The notes under the pieces are model-generated. The model saw only the letters and a list, made by a program, of their open reading frames with translations. It did no database searches and had not been told where the DNA came from. The translations under genes and the position numbers were made by a program. Source: Exiguobacterium acetylicum DSM 20416 (GTDB lineage Bacteria > Bacillota > Bacilli > Exiguobacteriales > Exiguobacteriaceae). Taken from it: 64,000 nt of DNA. Location of the stretch: positions 672,501-736,500 of the forward strand of contig NZ_JNIR01000001.1 in the NCBI RefSeq assembly GCF_000702605.1. Direction: 5' to 3'. How positions within the stretch are numbered: the first letter of the stretch is position 1; the number at the start of each line of letters is the position of its first letter. This document shows, in pieces, positions 45,486-53,886 of this stretch.

Positions 45486-45905
45486 TCAATACTTGACGAT
45501 CGTCGTCACGCCGAACGCTGTCAGGTAAGAACGATGGAACAATTCCTGCATCCAATCTTTAGCGGAAAGCTGAAACGTGCCGTGAATCGTTTGGTACGTT
45601 CGCTGTCGAATATTGATTTCAATCGGCTCTAGTAAGGGGACGGATGGTAGATGGTCATGCATGCTGTCATTTTGATTTTCAATATAAAGCAACTCGAGGA
45701 CATCTCCTTCTTCCATATAATGCTGTAAGTAAATCATGAACTCCCACTGATCAGCACCTTCGATCGTGTACAGGTAAGGCATCGTGAACCTTCCTCGCTT
45801 CAATGATACGTATTCAATCGCTTCGACTTCATGTACGTATAATTGGGGGAGATCGTCAGGCATATAGAGGAGACGAGAACTAGCAATGAATGTAAGAGCG
45901 GACAT
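45486..45905 (-). CDS. Hypothetical protein, 139 residues
   Basis: ATG with GGAGGTG six bases upstream. No signal peptide or membrane segment; mixed alpha/beta, acidic N-terminal half (EEGDVLELLYIENQND). Not recognised. The terminator following the Spo0E-like gene separates the two, so this gene has its own promoter. The interval 45278-45485 between it and the WalR site holds nothing else recognisable. Confidence 0.6.
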   Translation of the reverse strand: MSALTFIASSRLLYMPDDLPQLYVHEVEAIEYVSLKRGRFTMPYLYTIEGADQWEFMIYLQHYMEEGDVLELLYIENQNDSMHDHLPSVPLLEPIEINIRQRTYQTIHGTFQLSAKDWMQELFHRSYLTAFGVTTIVKY

Positions 45906-45935
45906 AAAGCACCTCCATCAGAAATAAGAAACCAT

Positions 45936-45967
45936 AAAAAAGTCAGCATTCGCACTCGAATGCTGAC
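45936..45967 (-). terminator. Terminator after the Spo0E-like gene
   Basis: The hairpin gtcagcattcg / cgaatgctgac is followed by six T on the minus strand. Confidence 0.85.
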
Positions 45968-45978
45968 CAGATCGTGCA

Positions 45979-46173
45979 TTAAGATAAAAGCGGTTCATTC
46001 GAACCGTGAATGGTATAGTTTTGGACGATGCGTGAATATTCTAAAAGCAAGACATCGAGTTCATGACTAAGTTGTAGAACACGCGGGGAGGTAAAGCTGG
46101 ACTGGTCAGCTTGATGATATAGTTCGCTACGTTTGGCTTCGATCGCTAACGTCAATAGTTGTTGTGTCGTCAT
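45979..46173 (-). CDS. Spo0E-like aspartyl-phosphate phosphatase
   Basis: 64 residues forming a helical hairpin. The signature LSHELDVLLLEYSRI matches the SxELDxLI motif of Spo0E/YnzD-type phosphatases, preceded by IEAKRSELYHQAD. These remove phosphate from response regulators such as Spo0A. GGGAG six bases before this ATG sets the start, inside a longer frame. Exiguobacterium does not sporulate, so the target is not the sporulation phosphorelay. Confidence 0.8.
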   Translation of the reverse strand: MTTQQLLTLAIEAKRSELYHQADQSSFTSPRVLQLSHELDVLLLEYSRIVQNYTIHGSNEPLLS

Positions 46174-46392
46174 AGCAGTCTCCCTTACATTGGTGTCGTA
46201 TCCATATTCTAGCAAGTCCATTTACTAGGTGCAACGAGATTTCAGTAAAATCGACGAAATGTAATTTTTTTGTAATTTTGGCGGACACGAATCTTTTGCA
46301 ACTTTCTGTGAGATAATAGGTGCTAAATGCAGAGGAGTTTGGCAAAATAGAGGAGGAACTTCTTCTATAGTAGTAAAGGAAAGGGGATGCTC

Positions 46393-47094
46393 ATGATGGA
46401 GCTCTCGTTATGGTTAGCGTTTGGAGCAGGATTGTTATCTTTCGTCTCTCCGTGTACGCTACCACTGTATCCTGTGTTTCTTTCATACATCACAGGCGTG
46501 GCGGTAACGGATTTAAAAGAACGGGGCGTACGAGAAAAGCGATCCTTGTTTCATACGTTAGCGTTCCTCGTTGGTTTTGCGATGGTATTCGTTGTACTCG
46601 GTTTATCGACATCGTTATTCGCAGATGTCTTTATCACCTATCGGGATACGTTACGGATGGTTGGGGCGCTCGTCATCTTCGTCTTCGGGATTGTTCTCGT
46701 CGGATTATGGCAACCGACATTCTTGATGCGTGAAAAGAAACTGAATCTCGGGGAACGAAAAGGAGGATACGTCGGAACGGTACTCGTCGGAATCGGTTTT
46801 GCAGCCGGTTGGACACCGTGTACAGGTCCGATTCTCGCAGGAGTCATCGGATTAGCTGCGACCAATCCAAGTCAAGGTATGTTCTACATGCTTGCTTACG
46901 TACTTGGGTTCTCAATTCCTTTCTTATTAATGGCGTTCTTCGTCGGTCGTTCGCGCTTGTTCGTGCAGTATAGTCTGAAATTAACGAAATTCGGGGGAGC
47001 CTTGATGATGGTCTTCGGAGTCATGCTGTATTTTGATGGCTTGAGTAAATTCGCAGCATGGATGAGTGACATCGTCGGATTCACTGGATTTTAA
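46393..47094 (+). CDS. ccdA: Thiol-disulfide electron transfer membrane protein CcdA
   Basis: About 233 residues, six membrane segments. The two redox Cys are visible in FVSPCTLPLYP and TPCTGPILAG. CcdA carries electrons from thioredoxin across the membrane for cytochrome c maturation. Four in-frame starts; AGGGG is six bases before the one used. ccdC follows 16 bp later, as in Bacillus. Confidence 0.95.
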   Translation: MMELSLWLAFGAGLLSFVSPCTLPLYPVFLSYITGVAVTDLKERGVREKRSLFHTLAFLVGFAMVFVVLGLSTSLFADVFITYRDTLRMVGALVIFVFGIVLVGLWQPTFLMREKKLNLGERKGGYVGTVLVGIGFAAGWTPCTGPILAGVIGLAATNPSQGMFYMLAYVLGFSIPFLLMAFFVGRSRLFVQYSLKLTKFGGALMMVFGVMLYFDGLSKFAAWMSDIVGFTGF

Positions 47095-47110
47095 TCAAGG
47101 AAGTGATCGG

Positions 47111-47590
47111 ATGATTTGGATATCAACTGGGGTAGCGCTCGTCATGGGATTGCTGATCAGCTTCATTCGTGTGAAGGCATCAGCAAAACCGACGAATGCT
47201 AAAAAAATCTTGATCCCGCCCTTTGCGATGTCGACGGGGATGCTACAGTTTTTATACCCGGCATCCCGTCTGACATGGACGGAAGTGGCGGAAGCATTGC
47301 TCATTGGAGCCATCTTCAGCATCTTTTTGATCAAGACATCCAATTTTTATGAAGCAGAAGGGCAAATTTATTTGCAACGTTCGAAAGCTTTTTTCATCGT
47401 CTTATTCGGTATCTTATTCATTCGGACGGTTGCGAAGTTCTTCATCGGCGGGCAGATTGATATTTTCGAAACGGGCGGCATTTTTTATCTCGTCGCTTTT
47501 GGAATGATCGTCCCTTGGCGCTTCGCGATGTATTTGAAATACAAACGAGTCAAGTCGGGCACCGTACCGGTCGCTCACTTACCTCACTAA
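47111..47590 (+). CDS. ccdC: CcdC (YneJ) family membrane protein
   Basis: 159 residues with about five membrane segments and the pattern ILIPPFAMSTGMLQFL. AAGGAAGTG precedes this ATG, inside a longer frame. Position after ccdA is conserved. Role in cytochrome c maturation is assumed from context. Confidence 0.9.
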   Translation: MIWISTGVALVMGLLISFIRVKASAKPTNAKKILIPPFAMSTGMLQFLYPASRLTWTEVAEALLIGAIFSIFLIKTSNFYEAEGQIYLQRSKAFFIVLFGILFIRTVAKFFIGGQIDIFETGGIFYLVAFGMIVPWRFAMYLKYKRVKSGTVPVAHLPH

Positions 47591-47593
47591 AAA

Positions 47594-47622
47594 AACCGCT
47601 GAAGGTGACTTCGGCGGTTTTT
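47594..47622. terminator. Bidirectional terminator
   Basis: The hairpin aaccgctgaag / cttcggcggtt has A and T runs on the two sides, between ccdC and yneK. Confidence 0.85.
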
Positions 47623-47632
47623 CGTGCATCTT

Positions 47633-48058
47633 TCAATTTTGGAAGTATAATGCGTAGTCTCGCCAGTCGATAGCGTGCTCCGTTAGTGCTTTTTTCAAGA
47701 ATTTATGATCGCGTTTCGGCGTAGCGGAAATATATCCTTTGACAACCAGTTCAGATGTCATCTCTGTCGCTTGTTCCTCAAGTGCGAACTGTCCGATCCG
47801 CCCGGCAATCTTGCGGCGTGCGACATCGCGAAATGCCGATGGAACCGGCATGACGAGAGCGTTCAACAATTCCATCGTCTCATCCGTCCAAAGATGTCGT
47901 GTCTGGTCGATGTATTCATCTTCCCAGTCCATCATCGATTTACCGTCTTCTTTCGGTAACTTTTTGAGGAACTTCCGGAACATGAAAAACCCGCCAATTG
48001 CCATGAGTGTAATCATGATAAAGCCCCAGAGCAGAATCCCGTTCATGAACCATTCCAT
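47633..48058 (-). CDS. yneK: YneK (DUF2621) membrane-anchored protein
   Basis: 141 residues: one N-terminal membrane segment (WGFIMITLMAIGGFFMF) and a cytoplasmic helical domain (DDxMDWEDEYIDQTRHLW, ARRKIAGRIGQFALEE). Matches B. subtilis YneK. Function unknown. Confidence 0.88.
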   Translation of the reverse strand: MEWFMNGILLWGFIMITLMAIGGFFMFRKFLKKLPKEDGKSMMDWEDEYIDQTRHLWTDETMELLNALVMPVPSAFRDVARRKIAGRIGQFALEEQATEMTSELVVKGYISATPKRDHKFLKKALTEHAIDWRDYALYFQN

Positions 48059-48149
48059 GCGCGACTCATCCCCCTTTCACATCAAATATAGATTAGCATA
48101 AATCAGGTGGACGTGCTATGATGAATGACGGAGAAAGTGAGGCGAAAGA

Positions 48150-48473
48150 ATGCTGCAACCATACGTACAATTGGACGAGACCGGACAGCCCCGTAAAGGT
48201 GTCTTACCTGAAACAGCGGACGGTCGGATCGTTGAATTCTATTATGATACGAAGGGCGAAGAGATCACGGTCATCTTCGTCACCGTTCCGGCAGAAGATG
48301 CGAGCCGGAAGCGTGCGTTTACGGTCGGGAAAACGTTCAAGACGGTCTCGACACTCGAAGACTTCACGTTACTTCACTATGAATGGGAAAATGACCAGAT
48401 TTTCGCAACACTTGAGATGTTCGCGGATGGGTCGAAACGTCAAATCGACGCTTCGAGATTGCTCGACTATTAA
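48150..48473 (+). CDS. Hypothetical protein, 107 residues
   Basis: AGGCGAAAG precedes the ATG directly. A small beta-rich protein, no signal peptide or membrane segment. Not recognised. Monocistronic, followed by a strong terminator. Confidence 0.6.
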   Translation: MLQPYVQLDETGQPRKGVLPETADGRIVEFYYDTKGEEITVIFVTVPAEDASRKRAFTVGKTFKTVSTLEDFTLLHYEWENDQIFATLEMFADGSKRQIDASRLLDY

Positions 48474-48512
48474 AAAAGAAGGAGATGCGGATTGCCGCGT
48501 CTCCTTCTTTTA
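48472..48512. terminator. Bidirectional terminator
   Basis: The hairpin agaaggagatgcgg / ccgcgtctccttct is flanked by A and T runs. Confidence 0.9.
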
Positions 48513-48516
48513 TTAT

Positions 48517-49821
48517 TCAGGAAATATGAAGTCGGATGACCTCGTCATGCAGTTCCACCTGACCACCGATCGGGAACGTGAATAAAGGACTCGTATGTCC
48601 GAAGTCGACATTCGCAAGCACTGGTACGTGCTCTAGGAATGGATAGAGCGAAATCAGATATCGCAGATGCTCTTCCGTCATCTTCGTTGCGAGTTGGAAG
48701 CGCCCGAAGACGATCCCGCGAACCGTCTCCGCACCTGGTTGCGCCATCAACGAGGCGAAATCACGGGCAAACGTCGCTGGATGGACTTCGTAATCGTCTT
48801 CAAGGAATAAGATCGCATCCCGTAAATCAGGGAAGTGCGGTGTGCCTTGCAGAAGGTTCAACGTACAAAGGTTTCCACCAATCAGTCGACCGCTCGCTTG
48901 TCCCGGCGATAAGAGAAGTGGACCTTTATTCGGTAACGTGATGACGTGTCCACGATCAGAATCCCGCCAATGGACAGAGGGCTTAATCGTAACGGGTTCT
49001 GTTCCAAACAATACTTGCTTGAAGTAATCGATCGTATAGGCATCACGATCCCGGAAAGCCCGTAACATCGGTCCGGAGTAAGTGATTAATCCGGTATTCG
49101 TTAGAATAGCATGACTGAGTGCTGTGATATCGGAGAAGCCACAAAGAATCTTCGGATGTGTCCGAATCAATTCGTAGTCGAGTAAGTCGACAAGTTCATT
49201 TGTACTGAACCCACCACGAACGCACAGAATCGCATCGACGTTTGGATCAGCGAATGCAGCATGAAGGTCTGCGACGCGTAACTCAGGATCACTGGAACCG
49301 AACGGATTGATGGCACGTGCATGTTGACTGATCGAGACACGTAACCCGAGTGATTCGAGCGTCTGGATCGCACCATCGATGATCTTCATCTCGACCGTCG
49401 AGAGGCTAGAAGCGGGTGCGATTAAACGAACATGTGAACCATCCGTTAATTTTTTCGGCGTTAACGTTGGCAGGTGGGCGGCGATGATTTCTAACCGGTT
49501 ACCGAAGGGATCAGCTGTGAAGAAACGACGACGTGGCGCAAGGCGGGTGTCATGCTCAACCGGATAACCGGCAGCTTGAAGAGCATCGCTCAACGCTTCG
49601 AACGCAGCGACGGTTAATCCAGGGTGCGCTTTTTTAGCAGGAACGAATGGATCCTCGATTCCGAGATGAAGTGCTACACCATGATCTTCGAACCAAACAC
49701 CACCACTAGCTTGAACACCAGCGGGTTTTTCGACTTCCTTCATATGTAAAAGCCCGGCATAAAATGCACGGGCGCGATCTTCTTCGTTTTTCGGCATAGC
49801 GAGCTGGACATGATCTAACAT
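48517..49821 (-). CDS. Fusion of VOC (glyoxalase) domain and S66 LD-carboxypeptidase (MccF-like)
   Basis: 434 residues in one uninterrupted frame. Residues 1-116 are a VOC-fold domain (MLDHVQLAMP, GVWFEDHGVALHLG, FFTADPFGNRLEII). Residues 128-434 are an S66 peptidase: VRLIAPASS, RGGFSTNELVDLLDY, nucleophile Ser230 in CGFSDITAL, Glu341 in LEDDYE, His409 in DFGHTSP. MccF-type enzymes cleave microcin C or similar peptidyl-nucleotides; LD-carboxypeptidases recycle peptidoglycan. The VOC part may bind or detoxify a linked compound such as a peptide antibiotic (compare bleomycin resistance folds). An SD-like sequence precedes the ATG. Activity of either half not proven. Confidence 0.88.
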   Translation of the reverse strand: MLDHVQLAMPKNEEDRARAFYAGLLHMKEVEKPAGVQASGGVWFEDHGVALHLGIEDPFVPAKKAHPGLTVAAFEALSDALQAAGYPVEHDTRLAPRRRFFTADPFGNRLEIIAAHLPTLTPKKLTDGSHVRLIAPASSLSTVEMKIIDGAIQTLESLGLRVSISQHARAINPFGSSDPELRVADLHAAFADPNVDAILCVRGGFSTNELVDLLDYELIRTHPKILCGFSDITALSHAILTNTGLITYSGPMLRAFRDRDAYTIDYFKQVLFGTEPVTIKPSVHWRDSDRGHVITLPNKGPLLLSPGQASGRLIGGNLCTLNLLQGTPHFPDLRDAILFLEDDYEVHPATFARDFASLMAQPGAETVRGIVFGRFQLATKMTEEHLRYLISLYPFLEHVPVLANVDFGHTSPLFTFPIGGQVELHDEVIRLHIS

Positions 49822-49847
49822 GAAGACACTTCCTTTACGAATGAGAT

Positions 49848-50861
49848 TCAGGCAACGAACTGGGTGATTCGTTTCAATTCACGTTCGACGAGGTTCAAGT
49901 AGAAGACACCTTCGATCCGGCGATCGAGGGATTGTGCGATCTCATACAGATTCGTCCGCAGCGCTGCGAGATACGACGCTTCCTCACCAAGAGATTGCCG
50001 ATGAGCAAATGCATAGTGAGCGAGTAAGAACTGAAGATACCCACGGTCGGTCAAGAACGGAATCAATTGTTTTTTCTCTTCCATCGACCACGTATAGTTC
50101 GTATCGTAATACATCTTCGCATACAGGTGGTACGGCTCGTCACCGCCTGTAAAGAGGGTTTCACTCCGTTTGACTTCTTCGATCAAGCGTTCGCTCCAAT
50201 CGAAGCGTTCTTTTTTGCGACTGAGGAACAACGGTAGGATGTATGGATGAGCCTGATCCGGCATCCGCGAGCAACCGCGTTCATGCCGCAGTGCTGCATA
50301 AAGTAGCAAGGCACGATCTTCGAAGCCACGTTCAATCGCATACGTCATTCGGCTGAATGCTTCACAAGATGGGCAATCACTGAGTTCGTCGCTTGGCGCG
50401 TCGATCCATTCTGATAAATAGTGATCGGCTTGTTCCTCGTCACCGAGTTTGCTGTAGACCATGAAGCTGATATAGTCACGTGTCCGAATAAAGCCATGCG
50501 CGTCACAGAAGTCGATGAAGCGATCAAGATCTTCTTCGAGAAGCGAGACCGTCACGTCTTCTTGTTCTGCCATATAGATCAAATAGGACTTGTAGTTCCA
50601 GTACAAATCAAGTTCTTGTTTTGGAGTCAGTGTCATCTCATCTTTTCGGATCCATTCCATCAAGAGCGTGAAGGACACGAGAAACGATCGGAAGTGTCCT
50701 AAATCAAATTGATTTTGTGAAAATGCCCATAAGGAGAGGAAGCGGAGTGAATCATCAGCTGTTTCCTCAAAGATGGCCCATAAGGCCTCACCGCGTGCAA
50801 CGGAGGGTTCTTCTTCCTTTAAGCGAAGATATAAGAGATGGAGTTCTTCTTGAGGGTTCAT
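49848..50861 (-). CDS. Hypothetical TPR-like helical protein
   Basis: 337 residues, acidic and helical, with repeated 35-40-residue helix pairs resembling TPRs. A CPSC pair near residue 170 might be redox-active or bind metal. GGAGGGG seven bases before this ATG sets the start inside a longer frame. Not recognised. It follows the terminator of the NsrR-like gene. Confidence 0.6.
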   Translation of the reverse strand: MNPQEELHLLYLRLKEEEPSVARGEALWAIFEETADDSLRFLSLWAFSQNQFDLGHFRSFLVSFTLLMEWIRKDEMTLTPKQELDLYWNYKSYLIYMAEQEDVTVSLLEEDLDRFIDFCDAHGFIRTRDYISFMVYSKLGDEEQADHYLSEWIDAPSDELSDCPSCEAFSRMTYAIERGFEDRALLLYAALRHERGCSRMPDQAHPYILPLFLSRKKERFDWSERLIEEVKRSETLFTGGDEPYHLYAKMYYDTNYTWSMEEKKQLIPFLTDRGYLQFLLAHYAFAHRQSLGEEASYLAALRTNLYEIAQSLDRRIEGVFYLNLVERELKRITQFVA

Positions 50862-50933
50862 CTGTACCCCTCCTTTCTTATATAAGTATACCACGAGCGT
50901 TTTGAGAAATCGCAATTGAGCGAGGATGGAATA

Positions 50934-50972
50934 AAAAAAGATTCCGAACCGGCTCAATCGCGGTTCGGAATC
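50934..50972 (-). terminator. Terminator overlapping the end of the NsrR-like gene
   Basis: Perfect hairpin (gattccgaaccg / cggttcggaatc) with seven T on the minus strand. The gene's stop codon lies in the loop. Confidence 0.9.
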
Positions 50973-51394
50973 ATTTCAAGTATTTGTGGATGAGTATCAG
51001 CTGTCGGATGTAGCAAATCATGTACTGTGTAACTATTGAGTACTTGATGGAACGCCGCAATGGCATCATCGAAGGCATCACGTGCCGGATTGAGCGAAGG
51101 GACCTCGTGAATGCCTTCTTGCGGATCGAGAAAATGAACGGTTGGTTCAAACAGTTGTACGACGTCACCGATATGAATTGCATCCGGAGGGCCTGCTAAG
51201 CGGAAACCACCTCCACGACCACGGACAGAATCAATCAGACCACTCTGTCCTAAACGATAGACTACTTTCATTAAATGATTCTTAGAAATGTCGTAACAAT
51301 CCGCTACTTCCTGGATTCGGACTAAACGATCGGGGTGAGCTGCTGCGAACAGCAGGGACCGAATCGCGTAATCCGTATAACGTGTCATGCGCAT
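50954..51394 (-). CDS. Rrf2-family regulator, NsrR-like but lacking the Fe-S cysteines
   Basis: 146 residues. The winged helix (MRMTRYTDYAIRSLLF, YDISKNHLMKVVYRLGQSG, VRGRGGGFRLA) closely matches NsrR. In NsrR the region after the dimer helix has three Cys ligating a [4Fe-4S] cluster that senses NO; here that stretch reads FLDPQEGIHEVPSLNP with no Cys. It therefore cannot sense NO that way. GGTG lies six bases before this ATG. Divergent from a flavohemoglobin-like gene, the classic NsrR target. Confidence 0.85.
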   Translation of the reverse strand: MRMTRYTDYAIRSLLFAAAHPDRLVRIQEVADCYDISKNHLMKVVYRLGQSGLIDSVRGRGGGFRLAGPPDAIHIGDVVQLFEPTVHFLDPQEGIHEVPSLNPARDAFDDAIAAFHQVLNSYTVHDLLHPTADTHPQILEMIPNRD

Positions 51395-51464
51395 TTTCAT
51401 CACCTACTTAACACACATACTAGGGGGCGACGCAAGCATTATCAACTCTCAATGTGCAAAAAAT

Positions 51465-51477
51465 AAGATGCATTTTA
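51465..51477. promoter_or_regulatory. Half NsrR-type operator in the divergent region
   Basis: AAGATGCATTTTA corresponds to the left half of the B. subtilis NsrR site (AAGATGCATTT-). A second partial half, AATGTGCA, lies 11 bp upstream (51451-51458). Suggests the regulator still acts here. Confidence 0.5.
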
Positions 51478-51534
51478 CAGATTGTTTTTATGAGGCGATT
51501 ATCGCATAATGGACGGTGAAAGGTAGGTTAAATT

Positions 51535-52332
51535 ATGCATTTCGATCAGGCATTACACCTTTTGCAACAGCTCGGTCCATCGATGGAGCAAAAGGGATTG
51601 CGGATCGCGACGCGCTTCTATGACTCGCTCGAGGCGACGTATGAAGAAGAATTGCGCGCGCTTCGAGAAGCGGGGGCTCAGGATGGAACTCGCGCATTAC
51701 GGATTTTACGCCTGAGTCAATTATTGAATCAGATTACTAACCAACATGAATCGAGTGAACTGTTTAAATTGATTTTATTGAACGAAATCAATCAGACGAA
51801 ATCGTTTCTGCTGACATACCCGGACATCATCAGTCATGAAATTCTAAAAGCCATCCAGATCGAATATGCACTTGAAGAAGATGCACCGTTGCTTCAAGCA
51901 TGGAGTATCGTCCATCATCAACTCGTCGATACGTGCCGGCATTTTTGTAAATACCGCCATGCTGAAAACTGGCGTCAACAAGATATTTTATTAATTGCTG
52001 AAGACCATCACCTCGGGTCCGTCATCGATGAAGCCCGGCATGCGCTCCTGAGCGGTCGCAAAACGACTTTATTACATGTATCGGCTGAGGAACTGGCGGA
52101 ACGCATGTTAGCGAATGTCCTCTCTTTGACGACGAAAGGGATGGTCGTCCACCACATTCGTCAAGAAGGATGGGAACAGCAGATGCACGAGTTCCTGACG
52201 ATGATCACAGCAAATGATCCGATCGTCTTCGTCAGTGGATCGACAAATTTCATTGAAGAAATCCAGCAACGACTTGATCCGTTACCGGTCCTGTTTGGTC
52301 CGTTCGTAGCGGCAAATCAATTACCCTCTTAA
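51535..52332 (+). CDS. Reduced flavohemoglobin-like protein (globin-like plus partial reductase domain)
   Basis: 265 residues against about 400 for Hmp. The N-terminal half follows the Hmp globin: GLRIATRFYDSL keeps the B10 Tyr; the F-helix region reads LNEINQTKSFLLTYPDIISHEILKAI with Thr where the haem-binding His should be; DAPLLQAWSIVHHQLVD matches the G/H helices. The C-terminal half resembles the NAD-binding subdomain (DILLIAEDHHLGSVIDEA, IVFVSGSTNFIEEIQQRL, FGPFVAAN), but the FAD barrel is missing. Haem binding and NO dioxygenase activity are thus unlikely. The assignment is by residue-pattern comparison. Confidence 0.6.
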   Translation: MHFDQALHLLQQLGPSMEQKGLRIATRFYDSLEATYEEELRALREAGAQDGTRALRILRLSQLLNQITNQHESSELFKLILLNEINQTKSFLLTYPDIISHEILKAIQIEYALEEDAPLLQAWSIVHHQLVDTCRHFCKYRHAENWRQQDILLIAEDHHLGSVIDEARHALLSGRKTTLLHVSAEELAERMLANVLSLTTKGMVVHHIRQEGWEQQMHEFLTMITANDPIVFVSGSTNFIEEIQQRLDPLPVLFGPFVAANQLPS

Positions 52333-52334
52333 TG

Positions 52335-52390
52335 AAAAAAGCGACGTGTAACGCTCTGACTGAAGTCGGAGCATGACACATCGCTTTTTT
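52335..52390. terminator. Bidirectional terminator
   Basis: Long hairpin with arms aaaaaagcga / tcgctttttt and inner gtgt/acac and gctc/ggagc stems, between converging genes. Confidence 0.85.
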
Positions 52391-52394
52391 AGCT

Positions 52395-53639
52395 TTAAGC
52401 TGATTTCGTTAAACGCTTCGCACGTTGAATCGACCGGTCGAGTGCGAGATAGACTCCACCCGAGACGCAACAGAGTAATCCGATGAATGCTAAGGCAAAG
52501 TCACCTTTTCCGGAATCAAGGAACAAAGATCCGAGAAGCGGTGCGGTAACGCCGCCAATTAACCACTGAAGACTCGCAGCACCGTTATACGTTCCGCGAA
52601 GATGTTCTGGTGCAATCAAAGCGATGAACGTCATCTGGACAGGGGACATAATCATCTCACCAAGCGTATAGAACGCATAAATCGCAAGCAATACCGTTAC
52701 GAGCACGACATAGTCTGTTCCGAGTGAGAACAGGTAGGACGGCACGAACGCGAGGAAAATCATACCGATGCCGAAAATCGATGCCCCGAGCAACATGACT
52801 TTTCCGAATGCTTTACCTGACAAACGAGCGGCGATCGGGAATTGGAATAAGACGACCATGATTCCGTTTAATGCCATCAAATAAGGGAAAGGATTTTGTT
52901 TCGTCGGCAAGCCCGGTAGTGCCTCCTTCAAGAAGACCGGTAACATGCTCTCAACGAGGGCAAATCCCATCGAGATGAAGACACCCGCACCGATGAAGAT
53001 TAAAAAGACATGGTCCTTCCGTAACACGGTGAGTGGGGACACTTTGACTTCGTCTGTCTTTTCAATATACTCCGGTTTCGTTTCTTCGATGAAGAAGTAG
53101 AGAACGAGTCCGTACAGGAAAAAGACGAAAGCGGCAGAGTAGAAGATGAGTGAACGGTCGACGAACAAGACGGCACTTCCGAGCAGTGGACCGAATGCTG
53201 CCCCGACGTTATGCCCCATCCGCAATAGACCGAACGATTCGTTCAGGCGTTCTGGTGGCGTGACGTCAGCGACCATTGCGCTTGCAGCCGGATGGAACAG
53301 TGAACTGGATAAACCGAGCAGCGCGTTCAAAGCGAGAAGCGGTCCGAATGAATCGGCGAACGAGAAGCCGATTAGCGCAATGACATCCCCGATGATCGAG
53401 AGGACCATCAGTGGTTTTCGACCGAATTTATCAGCGAAATGACCACCGAGGACGGCGCCGACGAGTGACATGATCGGTCCGGTCGCCATGATGACACCGA
53501 CCAAAAAGTAGGAATCGAGACGATCCGCATAATACAGAACTAAAAATGGTGCAATCATGAACATCATGATTCCCGTGATCGTTTCCCCGACGAACCGGAT
53601 CCAGATGTTACGATCAAGCTGTTTGAGTGCGTTAAACAT
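52395..53639 (-). CDS. MFS drug efflux transporter behind a leader-peptide attenuator
   Basis: 414 residues, about 12 membrane segments. Motif A reads GGHFADKFGRKP between TM2 and TM3, and GPLLGSAV fits the motif-C region of drug antiporters. AAGGGG eight bases before ATG. The 240-nt leader holds its own promoter, a 25-codon ORF, a hairpin and an intrinsic terminator (see those entries). That arrangement implies induction by a ribosome-targeting drug, which this pump would then export. Substrate unknown. Confidence 0.88.
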   Translation of the reverse strand: MFNALKQLDRNIWIRFVGETITGIMMFMIAPFLVLYYADRLDSYFLVGVIMATGPIMSLVGAVLGGHFADKFGRKPLMVLSIIGDVIALIGFSFADSFGPLLALNALLGLSSSLFHPAASAMVADVTPPERLNESFGLLRMGHNVGAAFGPLLGSAVLFVDRSLIFYSAAFVFFLYGLVLYFFIEETKPEYIEKTDEVKVSPLTVLRKDHVFLIFIGAGVFISMGFALVESMLPVFLKEALPGLPTKQNPFPYLMALNGIMVVLFQFPIAARLSGKAFGKVMLLGASIFGIGMIFLAFVPSYLFSLGTDYVVLVTVLLAIYAFYTLGEMIMSPVQMTFIALIAPEHLRGTYNGAASLQWLIGGVTAPLLGSLFLDSGKGDFALAFIGLLCCVSGGVYLALDRSIQRAKRLTKSA

Positions 53640-53675
53640 AGTGAAAACCCCTTATATTCCGTTTTTAGACAATAG

Positions 53676-53711
53676 AAAAGACGGATACGCACAAATATGG
53701 GCATACCCGTC
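53676..53711 (-). terminator. Attenuator terminator in the MFS leader
   Basis: On the minus strand GACGGGTATGC pairs with GCGTATCCGTC (11 bp, two G-U), then TTTTCT. It lies between the leader hairpin and the MFS start. Confidence 0.8.
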
Positions 53712-53721
53712 CTAATATAAG

Positions 53722-53756
53722 AGGGCAGCATGTACGTATACGCATACGCACACCCT
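53722..53756 (-). promoter_or_regulatory. Leader hairpin between leader peptide and attenuator
   Basis: Palindromic 35-nt segment closed by agggtg/agccct-type arms (AGGG / CCCT outer, gtatgcgtatac core). Its 5' arm (GGGTGTGCGTA) can also pair in part with GTACGTCACCC at the end of the leader ORF, an alternative structure typical of attenuators. Confidence 0.6.
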
Positions 53757-53769
53757 GCTTAATTAAAAA

Positions 53770-53847
53770 TTAAACGATTGGGTGACGTACAGTTGTAGCC
53801 AATACAAAGACAGTGTGGACAGATGTCCGAGCTTGATAGAATACCAT
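53770..53847 (-). CDS. Leader peptide, 25 residues, probable ribosome-stalling sensor
   Basis: Starts MVFYQARTSVH with a strong ribosome site (AGAAGGAGG eight to nine bases upstream) and ends TVFVLATTVRHPIV. The segment TVFVLATTV resembles the SIFVISTV stall motif of the ErmC leader. Bases 53848-53855, just before the ATG, are perfectly complementary (8 bp, GACGTACA/TGTACGTC) to 53784-53791 inside codons 19-21. Translation or stalling would thus alter the fold. A promoter, hairpin and terminator complete the unit. Stalling and the inducing drug are inference. Confidence 0.75.
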   Translation of the reverse strand: MVFYQARTSVHTVFVLATTVRHPIV

Positions 53848-53886
53848 TGTACGTCTCCTCCTTCTGTAATAGTGAACTTCCTAGTC

